Positions 24,721 to 32,119 of a stretch of DNA of 47,025 bases are shown piece after piece. Both the position numbers and the translations under genes were made by a program. Every line of letters begins with the position of its first letter. Positions within the stretch are counted from its first letter, which is position 1. Source of the stretch: Ignavibacteriaceae bacterium (GTDB lineage Bacteria; Bacteroidota; Ignavibacteria; Ignavibacteriales; Ignavibacteriaceae); NCBI GenBank assembly GCA_031292455.1, contig JARLHC010000032.1, positions 1-47,025 of the forward strand, read 5' to 3'. Under the pieces are notes generated by a model. That model was given only the letters and a program-made list of their open reading frames with translations. It did no database searches and was not told where the DNA came from.

Positions 24721-25458
24721 ATGAAAAAGGATACAAGTAAGAAAATCAGGCTTGGAATATTTATTTCACTTGGAATAACGGTATTCATATTAGGAATATA
24801 TTTTGTTGGAGAGAGACAGCAATTATTTAGAAGCACATTTAGAATAAACGGCATATTCAGAGATGTTGCGGGACTTCAAATAGGAAGTAATGTCCGGTTT
24901 TCAGGAATAAATGTGGGAACTGTTAATAATATTAGTATCGTTAGTGATACTTCCGTTAGGGTTGAAATACTAATAGATGAAAGTACCAGAAAATTTATAA
25001 AGAAGGATGCGCTTGCAAGTATCGGTTCGGAAGGCCTTATGGGAAATAAAATTTTAATAATTAATCCCGGAACAGGTGGGAAAATGGAAATAGAAAACAA
25101 CGATATAGTTGGAACAGTTCAGCCTATTAATATGGATGACATAATGTTATCTTTAAAGAAGACTATTGATAACACATCCAATATCACAACTAATTTGTCT
25201 TCAATTACTGGTAATATACAATCTGGAAAAGGAACAATTGGTAGATTATTAATGGATCATTCTCTAGCACAAAATTTTGATTCTTCCATAGTTAATCTAA
25301 AACTGGGCTTATCAGGATTAAGGAATCTAATGGATGATACAAAAATCAGCTTTGCTAATAATTTTGATTCGACTTTTGTTAATTTAAAAGAAGGTTCAGC
25401 CGGATTTAAAATACTTATGAAGAAAGCCAAAGACAGTTGGCTCCTCTGGGGTTTTTAA
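24721..25458 (+). CDS. mlaD: MlaD-family (MCE domain) substrate-binding protein
   Basis: This 245-residue protein has one N-terminal membrane helix (LGIFISLGITVFILGIYFVG, about 11-30) and an MCE domain at about 38-118 (FRINGIFRDVAGLQIGSNVR start, FSGINVGTVNNI, LMGNKILIINPG). MCE domains form hexameric rings that shuttle phospholipids between the membranes. The C-terminal helical region (about 140-245) has a repeated NFDSxxVNLKxGxxGxxxLM motif and lines the channel in homologues. GAGAG about 8 bp upstream supports the start. It is the last gene of the operon and lies 31 bp after mlaF. Confidence 0.9.
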   Translation: MKKDTSKKIRLGIFISLGITVFILGIYFVGERQQLFRSTFRINGIFRDVAGLQIGSNVRFSGINVGTVNNISIVSDTSVRVEILIDESTRKFIKKDALASIGSEGLMGNKILIINPGTGGKMEIENNDIVGTVQPINMDDIMLSLKKTIDNTSNITTNLSSITGNIQSGKGTIGRLLMDHSLAQNFDSSIVNLKLGLSGLRNLMDDTKISFANNFDSTFVNLKEGSAGFKILMKKAKDSWLLWGF

Positions 25459-25482
25459 GATAGTTAATTCCCCCCAAAGATG

Positions 25483-25516
25483 TAGTTCCTTTTTCATCCC
25501 TTTGCCCGATTTACTC
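25483..25516 (+). promoter_or_regulatory. 34-bp CATCC element, copy 7 (before the barrel/OmpA pair)
   Basis: TAGTTCCTTTTTCATCC is followed by CTTTGCCCGATTTACTC. The left flank reads CCAAAGATG, a partial inverted-repeat arm. The core ends 89 bp before the start at 25589; the element starts 25 bp after mlaD ends. Confidence 0.82.
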
Positions 25517-25588
25517 CTTTATAACTTCAAAGTAATTTGTTAATAGGTAATTAACGAACACTAATTTATCAAATAAGGCTAATTTCTC

Positions 25589-26095
25589 ATGAATAAAAAG
25601 AAAAACTGTTCTAAAATCTGGTTATTTCTATTTTTACTGATCATAGCGCCAAAACCAGTCTCTGCACAGGACCACGGATTTGGTTTGGGACTTATTTTAG
25701 GAGAACCAACGGGGTTAAGCGCAAAATACTGGACTTCAAATAATAATGCCTTTGATTTCGGTCTTGGCTTTGCATTTGGCGGAGATCGTATAACAAATCA
25801 CGATAACTACTATGGAAGCAGCCGCGTCCATTTTCATATGGATTACCTTTGGCACTCATTCAACGCGATAAGATCATCAGAAAGATTTCCTCTCTATTAC
25901 GGAATCGGGGCCAGATTCAATAGCGGTGGTGGATATGACGGCTCATTCGGCATAAGGGGCGTATTTGGTATAGCCTGGTTTCCGCATTCAACTCCGATAG
26001 ACATTTTTGCAGAATTAGTGCCGGTATTTCAACTTACTCCATCAGCAGGTTTAGGCATTGATGCCGGGCTTGGAATAAGATATTTCTTTGATTAG
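25589..26095 (+). CDS. Small outer-membrane barrel protein (DUF3996-like)
   Basis: This 168-residue protein has a signal peptide (KIWLFLFLLIIAPKPVSAQ, cleavage near residue 27). The mature part reads GFGLGLILGEPTGLSAKYW, NAFDFGLGFAFGG, then YYGIGARFNSGGGYDGSFGI, with alternating strands and an aromatic end (RYFFD). The size suggests an eight-stranded barrel; the GLILGEPTGLSAK motif matches DUF3996-type proteins. It lies after element copy 7 and 33 bp before the OmpA gene, so the two are likely co-transcribed. No ribosome-binding site is evident. Function unknown, possibly a structural porin-like protein. Confidence 0.72.
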   Translation: MNKKKNCSKIWLFLFLLIIAPKPVSAQDHGFGLGLILGEPTGLSAKYWTSNNNAFDFGLGFAFGGDRITNHDNYYGSSRVHFHMDYLWHSFNAIRSSERFPLYYGIGARFNSGGGYDGSFGIRGVFGIAWFPHSTPIDIFAELVPVFQLTPSAGLGIDAGLGIRYFFD

Positions 26096-26128
26096 AATAA
26101 AATAATTGAACTTAATTTATTAACAAAT

Positions 26129-27550
26129 ATGGGACATAAAATGAAACTATATACATTATTTTTGCTGATTCTTATGGGCTTTGCCCATTTTAATATTGCA
26201 CAGGAATCAGTCAATCCCTCAATGCTAAACGCCATGTCAAACGTATTTGGAGTTACAGTTGAAGGCGGAGCTACATTCGGAATGACCGATTATACTAAAT
26301 CCAAAATAGATTATAACGGTAGAGCCTCTCTCGAATATTATCTTCCTTCTTCTGCAAAGGGTAATATCGGATTATTTATTTTTGGCCAGACAGGATTTAT
26401 TGCCGGGAGAATTCCTCCATCGGTTTCGCTAAACCAGACAGATCGTTTCGAAACAAAACTTGATCTTTTGGGAGGAGGTATTTTTTATACCATCTCAATT
26501 CATGACATCATTTACCCCAGGGTAGAATTTGGTATTTCCAATATCTGGTTCACCGCGAAAGATGGCAACGGAAACATTCTACCTTTCAACTCTACCGGTA
26601 CTTATTCAAGATATATGTTAGCCTTTAATGGTGATATCGGTGCCCGGTTTATGCTTTCGAAAAACATGAGTATTAATTTAACCGGCGGAATAGTTGTAGG
26701 CAAAAAAGATTATTTAGATAATGTAAAAGCCGGCAACAGTAATGATATGTTTTATACTGCTAATGCTGGTATTTCGTATTATTTCGGCAGGCTAAAAGAT
26801 TCGGATGGTGACGGTGTTCCGGATTCCAGAGACATGTGTCCGAATACTCCATTAGGTGTTAAGGTAGATGAGTTTGGCTGCCCGCTTGATTCAGACGGTG
26901 ACGGTGTTCCAGACTATCTTGATAAATGTGCCAACACACCAAGCGGAGTTAAAGTAGATGCGGATGGATGCCCGCTTGATTCAGATGGCGACGGTGTTCC
27001 GGATTATCTTGATAAATGCCCCAACACTCCAACCGGTGTAAAGGTAGATGTTAATGGCTGCCCACTTGATTCAGATGGCGATGGTGTTCCGGACTATCTT
27101 GATAAATGCCCTAATACCCCATTAGGTGTTCAGGTAGATGCTGATGGATGCCCAATTAAGAAAGAAACTGTGGTTATAATACAGCCCACTGAAATAGAAT
27201 CTGTAGTACTTAATGGCGACGCTAATTTTGAATTTAACAAGTCAGTACTACTGCCTAATGCTTATCCAGTTCTTGATAGTCTTGTCAGTACTATGGTTAA
27301 ACATCATGATTACAAATGGGAAATTGGCGGATATACGGATGGAATCGGTTCCGTTAATTATAATATAAGACTTTCACAACGCAGAGCTCAGGCGGTTGTA
27401 GACTACCTTGTCAGCAAAGGAGTTAAAATACATAATTTGAACGTAGTAGGATATGGTAAAGCAAATCCAATCGCTACAAACGATACTCCTGAGGGAAGAT
27501 CTATGAACAGAAGAGTTGAAATAAAGGTACTCTCAAAAAATAATCAATAA
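26129..27550 (+). CDS. OmpA-family protein with four TSP3-like calcium repeats
   Basis: This protein of up to 473 residues has a signal peptide (LYTLFLLILMGFAHFNIAQ), an N-terminal barrel (about 40-220), then four 30-residue repeats (about 224-343) each starting DSDGDGVPD and containing a CPNTP-like stretch, which are thrombospondin type 3 calcium-binding units. The C-terminus is an OmpA peptidoglycan-binding domain (about 355-470) with NFEFNKSVLLPNAYPVLDSL and GYTDGIGSVNYNIRLSQRRA. It should bridge outer membrane and cell wall. GGGA lies just before the ATG at 26141 (MKLYTL), making that start likelier than 26129. A strong hairpin terminator follows at 27579. Confidence 0.92.
   Translation: MGHKMKLYTLFLLILMGFAHFNIAQESVNPSMLNAMSNVFGVTVEGGATFGMTDYTKSKIDYNGRASLEYYLPSSAKGNIGLFIFGQTGFIAGRIPPSVSLNQTDRFETKLDLLGGGIFYTISIHDIIYPRVEFGISNIWFTAKDGNGNILPFNSTGTYSRYMLAFNGDIGARFMLSKNMSINLTGGIVVGKKDYLDNVKAGNSNDMFYTANAGISYYFGRLKDSDGDGVPDSRDMCPNTPLGVKVDEFGCPLDSDGDGVPDYLDKCANTPSGVKVDADGCPLDSDGDGVPDYLDKCPNTPTGVKVDVNGCPLDSDGDGVPDYLDKCPNTPLGVQVDADGCPIKKETVVIIQPTEIESVVLNGDANFEFNKSVLLPNAYPVLDSLVSTMVKHHDYKWEIGGYTDGIGSVNYNIRLSQRRAQAVVDYLVSKGVKIHNLNVVGYGKANPIATNDTPEGRSMNRRVEIKVLSKNNQ
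26798..27157 (+). repeat. 90-bp coding tandem repeat, four units (TSP3 units of OmpA)
   Basis: Four exact 90-bp units begin at 26798, 26888, 26978 and 27068. Each encodes DSDGDGVPD followed by Cys-containing and GVKVDxxGCPL-type segments. High DNA identity between units 2-4 points to recent duplication. Confidence 0.9.
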
Positions 27551-27578
27551 ATCTTAAAATTAAGATAATAATTAATCT

Positions 27579-27608
27579 TTACAGAAGCGGCTTAGGCCGC
27601 TTCTGTAA
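27579..27608 (+). terminator. Strong intrinsic hairpin after the OmpA gene
   Basis: TTACAGAAGCGGC and GCCGCTTCTGTAA pair perfectly over 13 bp around a TTAG loop, followed by TTTAAT. It begins 29 bp after the OmpA stop and separates the OmpA pair from element copy 8, which shows that copy 8 must act on a new transcript. Confidence 0.85.
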
Positions 27609-27658
27609 TTTAATCGAGTTGTGAAATTAATTGATATTACATATTCGCCCAAAAGAAT

Positions 27659-27692
27659 TAGTTCCTTTTTCATCCCTTTGAGCGATTGAATT
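27659..27692 (+). promoter_or_regulatory. 34-bp CATCC element, copy 8 (before the second response regulator)
   Basis: TAGTTCCTTTTTCATCC is followed by CTTTGAGCGATTGAATT. It lies 51 bp after the terminator of the OmpA pair. The core ends 122 bp before the start at 27798. Its target encodes a transcription factor, so autoregulation is possible. Confidence 0.82.
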
Positions 27693-27797
27693 TACATCTA
27701 ATTTTAAATTAATTTTATGCCAGATATAGATAAAGAGTATTTTAATATAACGTATAGGAGCATAATTTAGACCCACTCCTTTAAATTGAAATGAAAC

Positions 27798-28487
27798 ATG
27801 AAAAAAATCAGATTGTTACTTATTGAGGATAACCGACTTCTTCGTGATGGCATTTTTTCAATTTTAAAGGGTCATAAAGATATTGTAATTATTGCTTCAT
27901 CAGGAGATGGGAAGAACTCACTTTCAAAAATCCAGCAGCTAAAACCAAATGTAGTCCTTTTAGATTTGGGATTACGAAGTCAAAACAGCTTACACGTAGT
28001 TGAAATGGTCAAAAAAGAATTTCCTCAAGCAAAGATTATTGTTATGGACCTTGCACCAGTACAGGCTGATATTCTGCAGTATGTAAAGGCAGGCGCAAAT
28101 GGCTTCATCCTAAAGGACGCTTCACTTAAAGATTTTCTAATCACGATACGAACAGTATCTGAAGGGTCGACAGTTCTTCCGCCTCTCTTAGTCGATTCTC
28201 TTTTTTCACAGATTGTTGACCATGCGGTTAAGGAAGGCAAACCAAGGTTAAAAGAAGCGGTTATGATGACAAAGCGGGAGCGGGAAGTTATCCAGCTTCT
28301 TGGTGATGGAATGAGCAACAGAGAGATTGGTCAAAAAATTCATGTTTCGACCTATACTATTAAAAGCCATATTCATAATATTATGGAAAAACTAGCATTG
28401 CATACCAGACTAGAAATAGCTAACTACTCTTATACTGATCAAACTTTGAAAACTATAACCAAAAGTATATCGTTGGTCAACCATTAG
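27798..28487 (+). CDS. LuxR/NarL-type response regulator, second paralogue
   Basis: This 229-residue regulator is a close paralogue of that at 7359 and has the same layout: receiver with Glu10/Asp11, phosphoacceptor Asp56, Lys106, then LuxR helix-turn-helix from about 155 (MTKREREVIQLLGDG, STYTIKSHIHNIMEKLAL). It shares the unusual Asp84 at the switch position. The recognition helix (STYTIKSHIHNI versus STYTVKSHVHNI) is nearly identical, so both should bind the same DNA site. Unlike the first paralogue it carries a clear 34-bp element upstream (copy 8). No ribosome-binding site is visible. It is monocistronic by spacing (282 bp to the next gene). Confidence 0.93.
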   Translation: MKKIRLLLIEDNRLLRDGIFSILKGHKDIVIIASSGDGKNSLSKIQQLKPNVVLLDLGLRSQNSLHVVEMVKKEFPQAKIIVMDLAPVQADILQYVKAGANGFILKDASLKDFLITIRTVSEGSTVLPPLLVDSLFSQIVDHAVKEGKPRLKEAVMMTKREREVIQLLGDGMSNREIGQKIHVSTYTIKSHIHNIMEKLALHTRLEIANYSYTDQTLKTITKSISLVNH

Positions 28488-28675
28488 CCAAACTTTGGCT
28501 GCAGAAAATGAGGTAATTAGATGGTGCAGAGAATAAAATAAAGAATAACATTAGTTATAATTGAAAATATTAATGATCTGTTTTGATTTGCCAGGAATGC
28601 TACATATTAATACTGGTTAAACGGGAAAGCGAGTTAGGGGAATAGATAAGATTAAGATTTCTAACTCTTAAGAAT

Positions 28676-28709
28676 TAATCCTTTTTTCATCCTTTAGAGG
28701 CATATATAA
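28676..28709 (+). promoter_or_regulatory. 34-bp CATCC element, copy 9 (before the radical SAM pair)
   Basis: TAATCCTTTTTTCATCC is followed by TTTAGAGGCATATATAA; only the first half matches well. The core ends 77 bp before the ATG at 28770. Confidence 0.7.
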
Positions 28710-28769
28710 TATAAAGTAATTTATATAGGTTCTTTGATCATAAAATGGAAATGATCAGGATTGTTTCAA

Positions 28770-30374
28770 ATGCAATTCCATCAAAGACATGATGCTAACA
28801 AGAAGTTTAAGGTAAATATAGGCGATTATATGAATGGCAAACATCAAGTTGGGATAATAGATCTAGTATCTAAAAAACCTAACAATAAATTATTTGCTCG
28901 AATAATGAATGCAAACTTTGCAAGTATTATGCCGCAGGTAGTAGGGGTATGGTGCGAAGAAGAGGGGCATGAAGTTACATATATTTGTTACACAGGAAGA
29001 GAAAATCTTATTCAGGAACTACCAAATAAAGCGGATCTGATCTTTATTTGTGCATTTACCGAAGCAGCACTTACCGCGTATGCGCTAAGCAATCTTTTAA
29101 GGTTACGCGGCGCAATAACAGTATTGGGAGGACCACATGCACGATGCTACCCGGAGGATGCATTAAAATATTTCGATTATGTTGTCGGATTTACTGATAA
29201 AAATATAATCCATGAAATTTTAGAGGACTGTTCCCCTCACCGCCCAACCGGTTATCATCTCACAGCTCAAAGACAGCCATTACAACTTCCGGGAGTAAGA
29301 CAACGCTGGAAATTTATAGAGCCTACGCTTAAGAAGGCTCCATTAATTAAAATGGTCCCCATGCTTGGCAGTTTGGGATGCCCTTATACTTGCAGCTTCT
29401 GCATTGATTCGACGGTAGCTTATCAACCATTGGACTTTGAAGTTTTGAAAGAAGATTTATCATTTCTTCTTACCAAGTTCAAACGTCCGCTTGTAGGATG
29501 GCATGACCCGAATTTTGGAGTAAGGTTTGACGAATACATGGATGCAATTGAAGAAGCTGTTCCTGAAAATCGGATTGATTTTATAGCAGAAAGCAGTTTA
29601 TCGTTATTATCAGAACCTCATATGAAACGGCTTAAGCGTAATGGTTTCGGAGCAATGCTTCCTGGGATAGAATCGTGGTTTGATCTTGGAAATAAATCAA
29701 AGACTGGAAACCTTACCGGAATGGAGAAGGTTAAACATGTTGCAGAGCAGGTTAACATGATATTAAGGTATGTCCCATATGTTCAAACCAATTTTGTTCT
29801 AGGACTTGATTCGGACCAGGGTGAAGAACCATTTGAACTTACTAAGGAATTTGTTAATCTTACTCCTGGAGCATTCCCAGGCTATTCATTACTGACTTCA
29901 TTTGGACAGGCGGCACCCCTTAATTTAGAATATCAACAATTAGACAGGGTAATTCCCGTTCCATTTCATTTCCTTGATAATAATCATGCAATGAATATTA
30001 AACCGAAAAATTATTCATGGCCGGAATTCTATTCTCATGTTATCAGTCTTGGCGAACATACTTTTTCCTGGGGAGCAATCACAAGGCGTTTAATAGCCAC
30101 CAATGCCTTTGTCCCCCGCTGGATGAATGTAGTAAGGGCTATTTCAGAAGAAGGATTCGGCAGAATTGCATATAACAAAAAAATATTGAATCATTTGAAT
30201 TCCACTATTGAATTCCGCCGTTACTTTGAACAAGAAACTTCAGATCTCCCTTTATTCTATATAGACATGATCAAAAATGATATGGGACCATTGTGGGATA
30301 TGCTTCCTCAAGGCGCAATATTTCATGATCAAAATGCCTATTTAAAAACTACGGCAAAGCGAATTGCTGTATAA
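28770..30374 (+). CDS. B12-binding-domain radical SAM protein, first of a pair
   Basis: This 534-residue protein has an N-terminal Rossmann-like cobalamin-binding-type domain (about 25-170; VGIIDLVSKKPNNKLFARIM, ADLIFICAFTEAALTAYAL, VLGGPHARCYPEDAL) and a radical SAM domain with the cluster motif Cys204-x3-Cys208-x2-Cys211 (GCPYTCSFC). The DxHxxG cobalamin ligand motif is not visible, so B12 may be bound base-off or not at all. A TTG at 28761 extends the frame by three codons, but AGGA nine bases before the ATG at 28770 favours that start; the ATG at 28830 is also possible. It is 31 bp upstream of a second radical SAM gene. Reaction unknown. Confidence 0.85.
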   Translation: MQFHQRHDANKKFKVNIGDYMNGKHQVGIIDLVSKKPNNKLFARIMNANFASIMPQVVGVWCEEEGHEVTYICYTGRENLIQELPNKADLIFICAFTEAALTAYALSNLLRLRGAITVLGGPHARCYPEDALKYFDYVVGFTDKNIIHEILEDCSPHRPTGYHLTAQRQPLQLPGVRQRWKFIEPTLKKAPLIKMVPMLGSLGCPYTCSFCIDSTVAYQPLDFEVLKEDLSFLLTKFKRPLVGWHDPNFGVRFDEYMDAIEEAVPENRIDFIAESSLSLLSEPHMKRLKRNGFGAMLPGIESWFDLGNKSKTGNLTGMEKVKHVAEQVNMILRYVPYVQTNFVLGLDSDQGEEPFELTKEFVNLTPGAFPGYSLLTSFGQAAPLNLEYQQLDRVIPVPFHFLDNNHAMNIKPKNYSWPEFYSHVISLGEHTFSWGAITRRLIATNAFVPRWMNVVRAISEEGFGRIAYNKKILNHLNSTIEFRRYFEQETSDLPLFYIDMIKNDMGPLWDMLPQGAIFHDQNAYLKTTAKRIAV

Positions 30375-30405
30375 AATATATTTAGAAAATCTAAAGAGAT
30401 AATAA

Positions 30406-31887
30406 ATGAATATTCTTTTAGTTTATCCGATGTATCCAGACACATTCTGGAGTTTTAAACATGCTTTGAAATTCGTATCAAAAAAGGCTAGTTTTCCACC
30501 GCTGGGACTATTAACAGTTGCCTCAATGCTGCCAAAAGCTTGGGATTTAAAGTTAATAGATATGAATGCGAGTCAGCTGACTGACGATGATATACTCTGG
30601 GCAGATTTGGTTTTTATAAGTGCAATGTCCATACAAAGCGAATCCACAGAAGAAGTGGTTCAGAGATGTAAAGGATTAAACACAAGAATTGCGGCAGGCG
30701 GACCTTTATTTACAAGCAGTCCCGAAAAATATCCAACCATTGACCATCTGATTCTAAATGAAGCCGAAATTACTCTACCTGAATTTTTGAATAATCTAAA
30801 CAAAGGAAGAACAAAACATATATATACTTCGGAAGAATGGGCGGATATTACTACCACACCTTTGCCACTTTGGGAACTAATATCGATAAATAATTATACT
30901 TCGATGAATATACAATATTCACGAGGCTGCCCATTTGATTGTGATTTTTGTGATATAACTGTTCTTTATGGCAGGAAACCACGCACTAAAACGAAAGAAC
31001 AGGTAATAGCTGAATTAGATGAACTGTATTTCACAGGCTGGCGTGGACCGGTGTTTTTTGTTGATGATAATTTTATCGGCAATAAGTCAAAGTTAAAGAA
31101 AGAAATATTGCCCGTAATTGCCGAGTGGAATGAGAAAAGAAAAAATCCTTTTTACTTTAATACAGAGGCATCAATTAATCTTGCAGATGATGATAAACTT
31201 ATGTATTTAATGGTTAAGGCGGGCTTTGAAGCAGTATTTATTGGCATCGAAACTCCAAATGAAGAGAGCTTAATTGAGTGTAATAAATCTCAAAACAGAA
31301 ACCGAGATCTGATTTCAAGCGTGAAGAAGATTCAGGAGTCAGGTCTGGAAGTTCAGGGTGGATTCATTGTCGGGTTTGACAATGATCCCCCTGCAATTTT
31401 TGATAAACTCACGAACTTTATCCAGGAAAGCGGGATAGTAACAGCAATGGTAGGATTACTGAATGCGCCTCAAGGAACAAAACTCCAAAAAAGGCTCCTT
31501 TCAGAAGGGAGATTACTAAAAGATTTCAACGGAAACAACACAGATTTTTCCATTAACTTTATCCCCTATATGGATTCAGAAGTACTTCTTAATGGTTATA
31601 AGAAAATTCTGAATACGATATATTCTCCCAAATATTATTATGAACGCGTTATGTGCTTTATGAAAGAATTTGAACCAAAAAAGAAGAAGACATTTCATAT
31701 TAACCCTAATTACATCCTTGCATTATTTAAATCTATGTTAAAATTAGGGGTAATAGGAGAGGAAAGAATATATTACTGGAAATTATTTTTCTGGTCGTTA
31801 TTTCGCAAGCCACAATTGTTTTCTTTAGCGATATTGTTTACTATATACGGATTTCACTTCAGAAAAATATCCAATAGCATTTATTAA
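30406..31887 (+). CDS. B12-binding-domain radical SAM protein with DUF4070-type C-terminus (HpnP-like architecture)
   Basis: This 493-residue enzyme has an N-terminal cobalamin-binding-type fold (MNILLVYPMYPDTFWSFKHA start, FPPLGLLTVASMLP), then radical SAM with Cys175-x3-Cys179-x2-Cys182 (RGCPFDCDFC) and the conserved segments GRKPRTKTKEQVIAELDELY and VFFVDDNFIGNK. This layout with a DUF4070-like C-terminus is shared with HpnP, the hopanoid C2-methylase, and with many uncharacterised relatives. The C-terminal end is hydrophobic and may touch the membrane. No hopanoid synthesis genes are nearby, so I claim architecture only. It shares element copy 9 with the preceding gene and probably acts on the same lipid or pathway. 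Confidence 0.87.
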   Translation: MNILLVYPMYPDTFWSFKHALKFVSKKASFPPLGLLTVASMLPKAWDLKLIDMNASQLTDDDILWADLVFISAMSIQSESTEEVVQRCKGLNTRIAAGGPLFTSSPEKYPTIDHLILNEAEITLPEFLNNLNKGRTKHIYTSEEWADITTTPLPLWELISINNYTSMNIQYSRGCPFDCDFCDITVLYGRKPRTKTKEQVIAELDELYFTGWRGPVFFVDDNFIGNKSKLKKEILPVIAEWNEKRKNPFYFNTEASINLADDDKLMYLMVKAGFEAVFIGIETPNEESLIECNKSQNRNRDLISSVKKIQESGLEVQGGFIVGFDNDPPAIFDKLTNFIQESGIVTAMVGLLNAPQGTKLQKRLLSEGRLLKDFNGNNTDFSINFIPYMDSEVLLNGYKKILNTIYSPKYYYERVMCFMKEFEPKKKKTFHINPNYILALFKSMLKLGVIGEERIYYWKLFFWSLFRKPQLFSLAILFTIYGFHFRKISNSIY

Positions 31888-31978
31888 GATTAATTACAGC
31901 CTTAAAATTGAGCAAAAAGGATAAGTGACACCGCGAAAGAGTACTTGCACCCCAATATTTTGCATGATATTCATGATA

Positions 31979-32012
31979 TAATCCTTTTTTCATCCCTTTG
32001 GAGGATTTACAT
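31979..32012 (+). promoter_or_regulatory. 34-bp CATCC element, copy 10 (before the glucan synthase)
   Basis: TAATCCTTTTTTCATCC is followed by CTTTGGAGGATTTACAT. The first half equals copy 9. The core ends 124 bp before the ATG at 32120. It is the last copy in the window. Confidence 0.72.
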
Positions 32013-32119
32013 ATCAAAATAACTTTCGTAGTATTATCCCAAGTTTTAAAATTTGCCTTATAAAATACGATGGATAAAAGACTCAAAAGAATTTCCTCTA
32101 TTATCTCTTATGGAAAAAG

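Noticed and set aside
8081-32012. The ten 34-bp elements as a CRISPR array or mobile repeat family
   Set aside because: Copies are 1-8 kb apart with genes between, have no spacers, no terminal inverted repeats or target duplications, and always point toward the next gene.
8081-32012. The ten elements as transcription terminators of the upstream genes
   Set aside because: The inverted repeat is clear in only two copies, there is no T tract after CATCCTTT, and copy 8 lies after an independent strong terminator. Distance to the upstream stop varies from 16 to about 190 bp.
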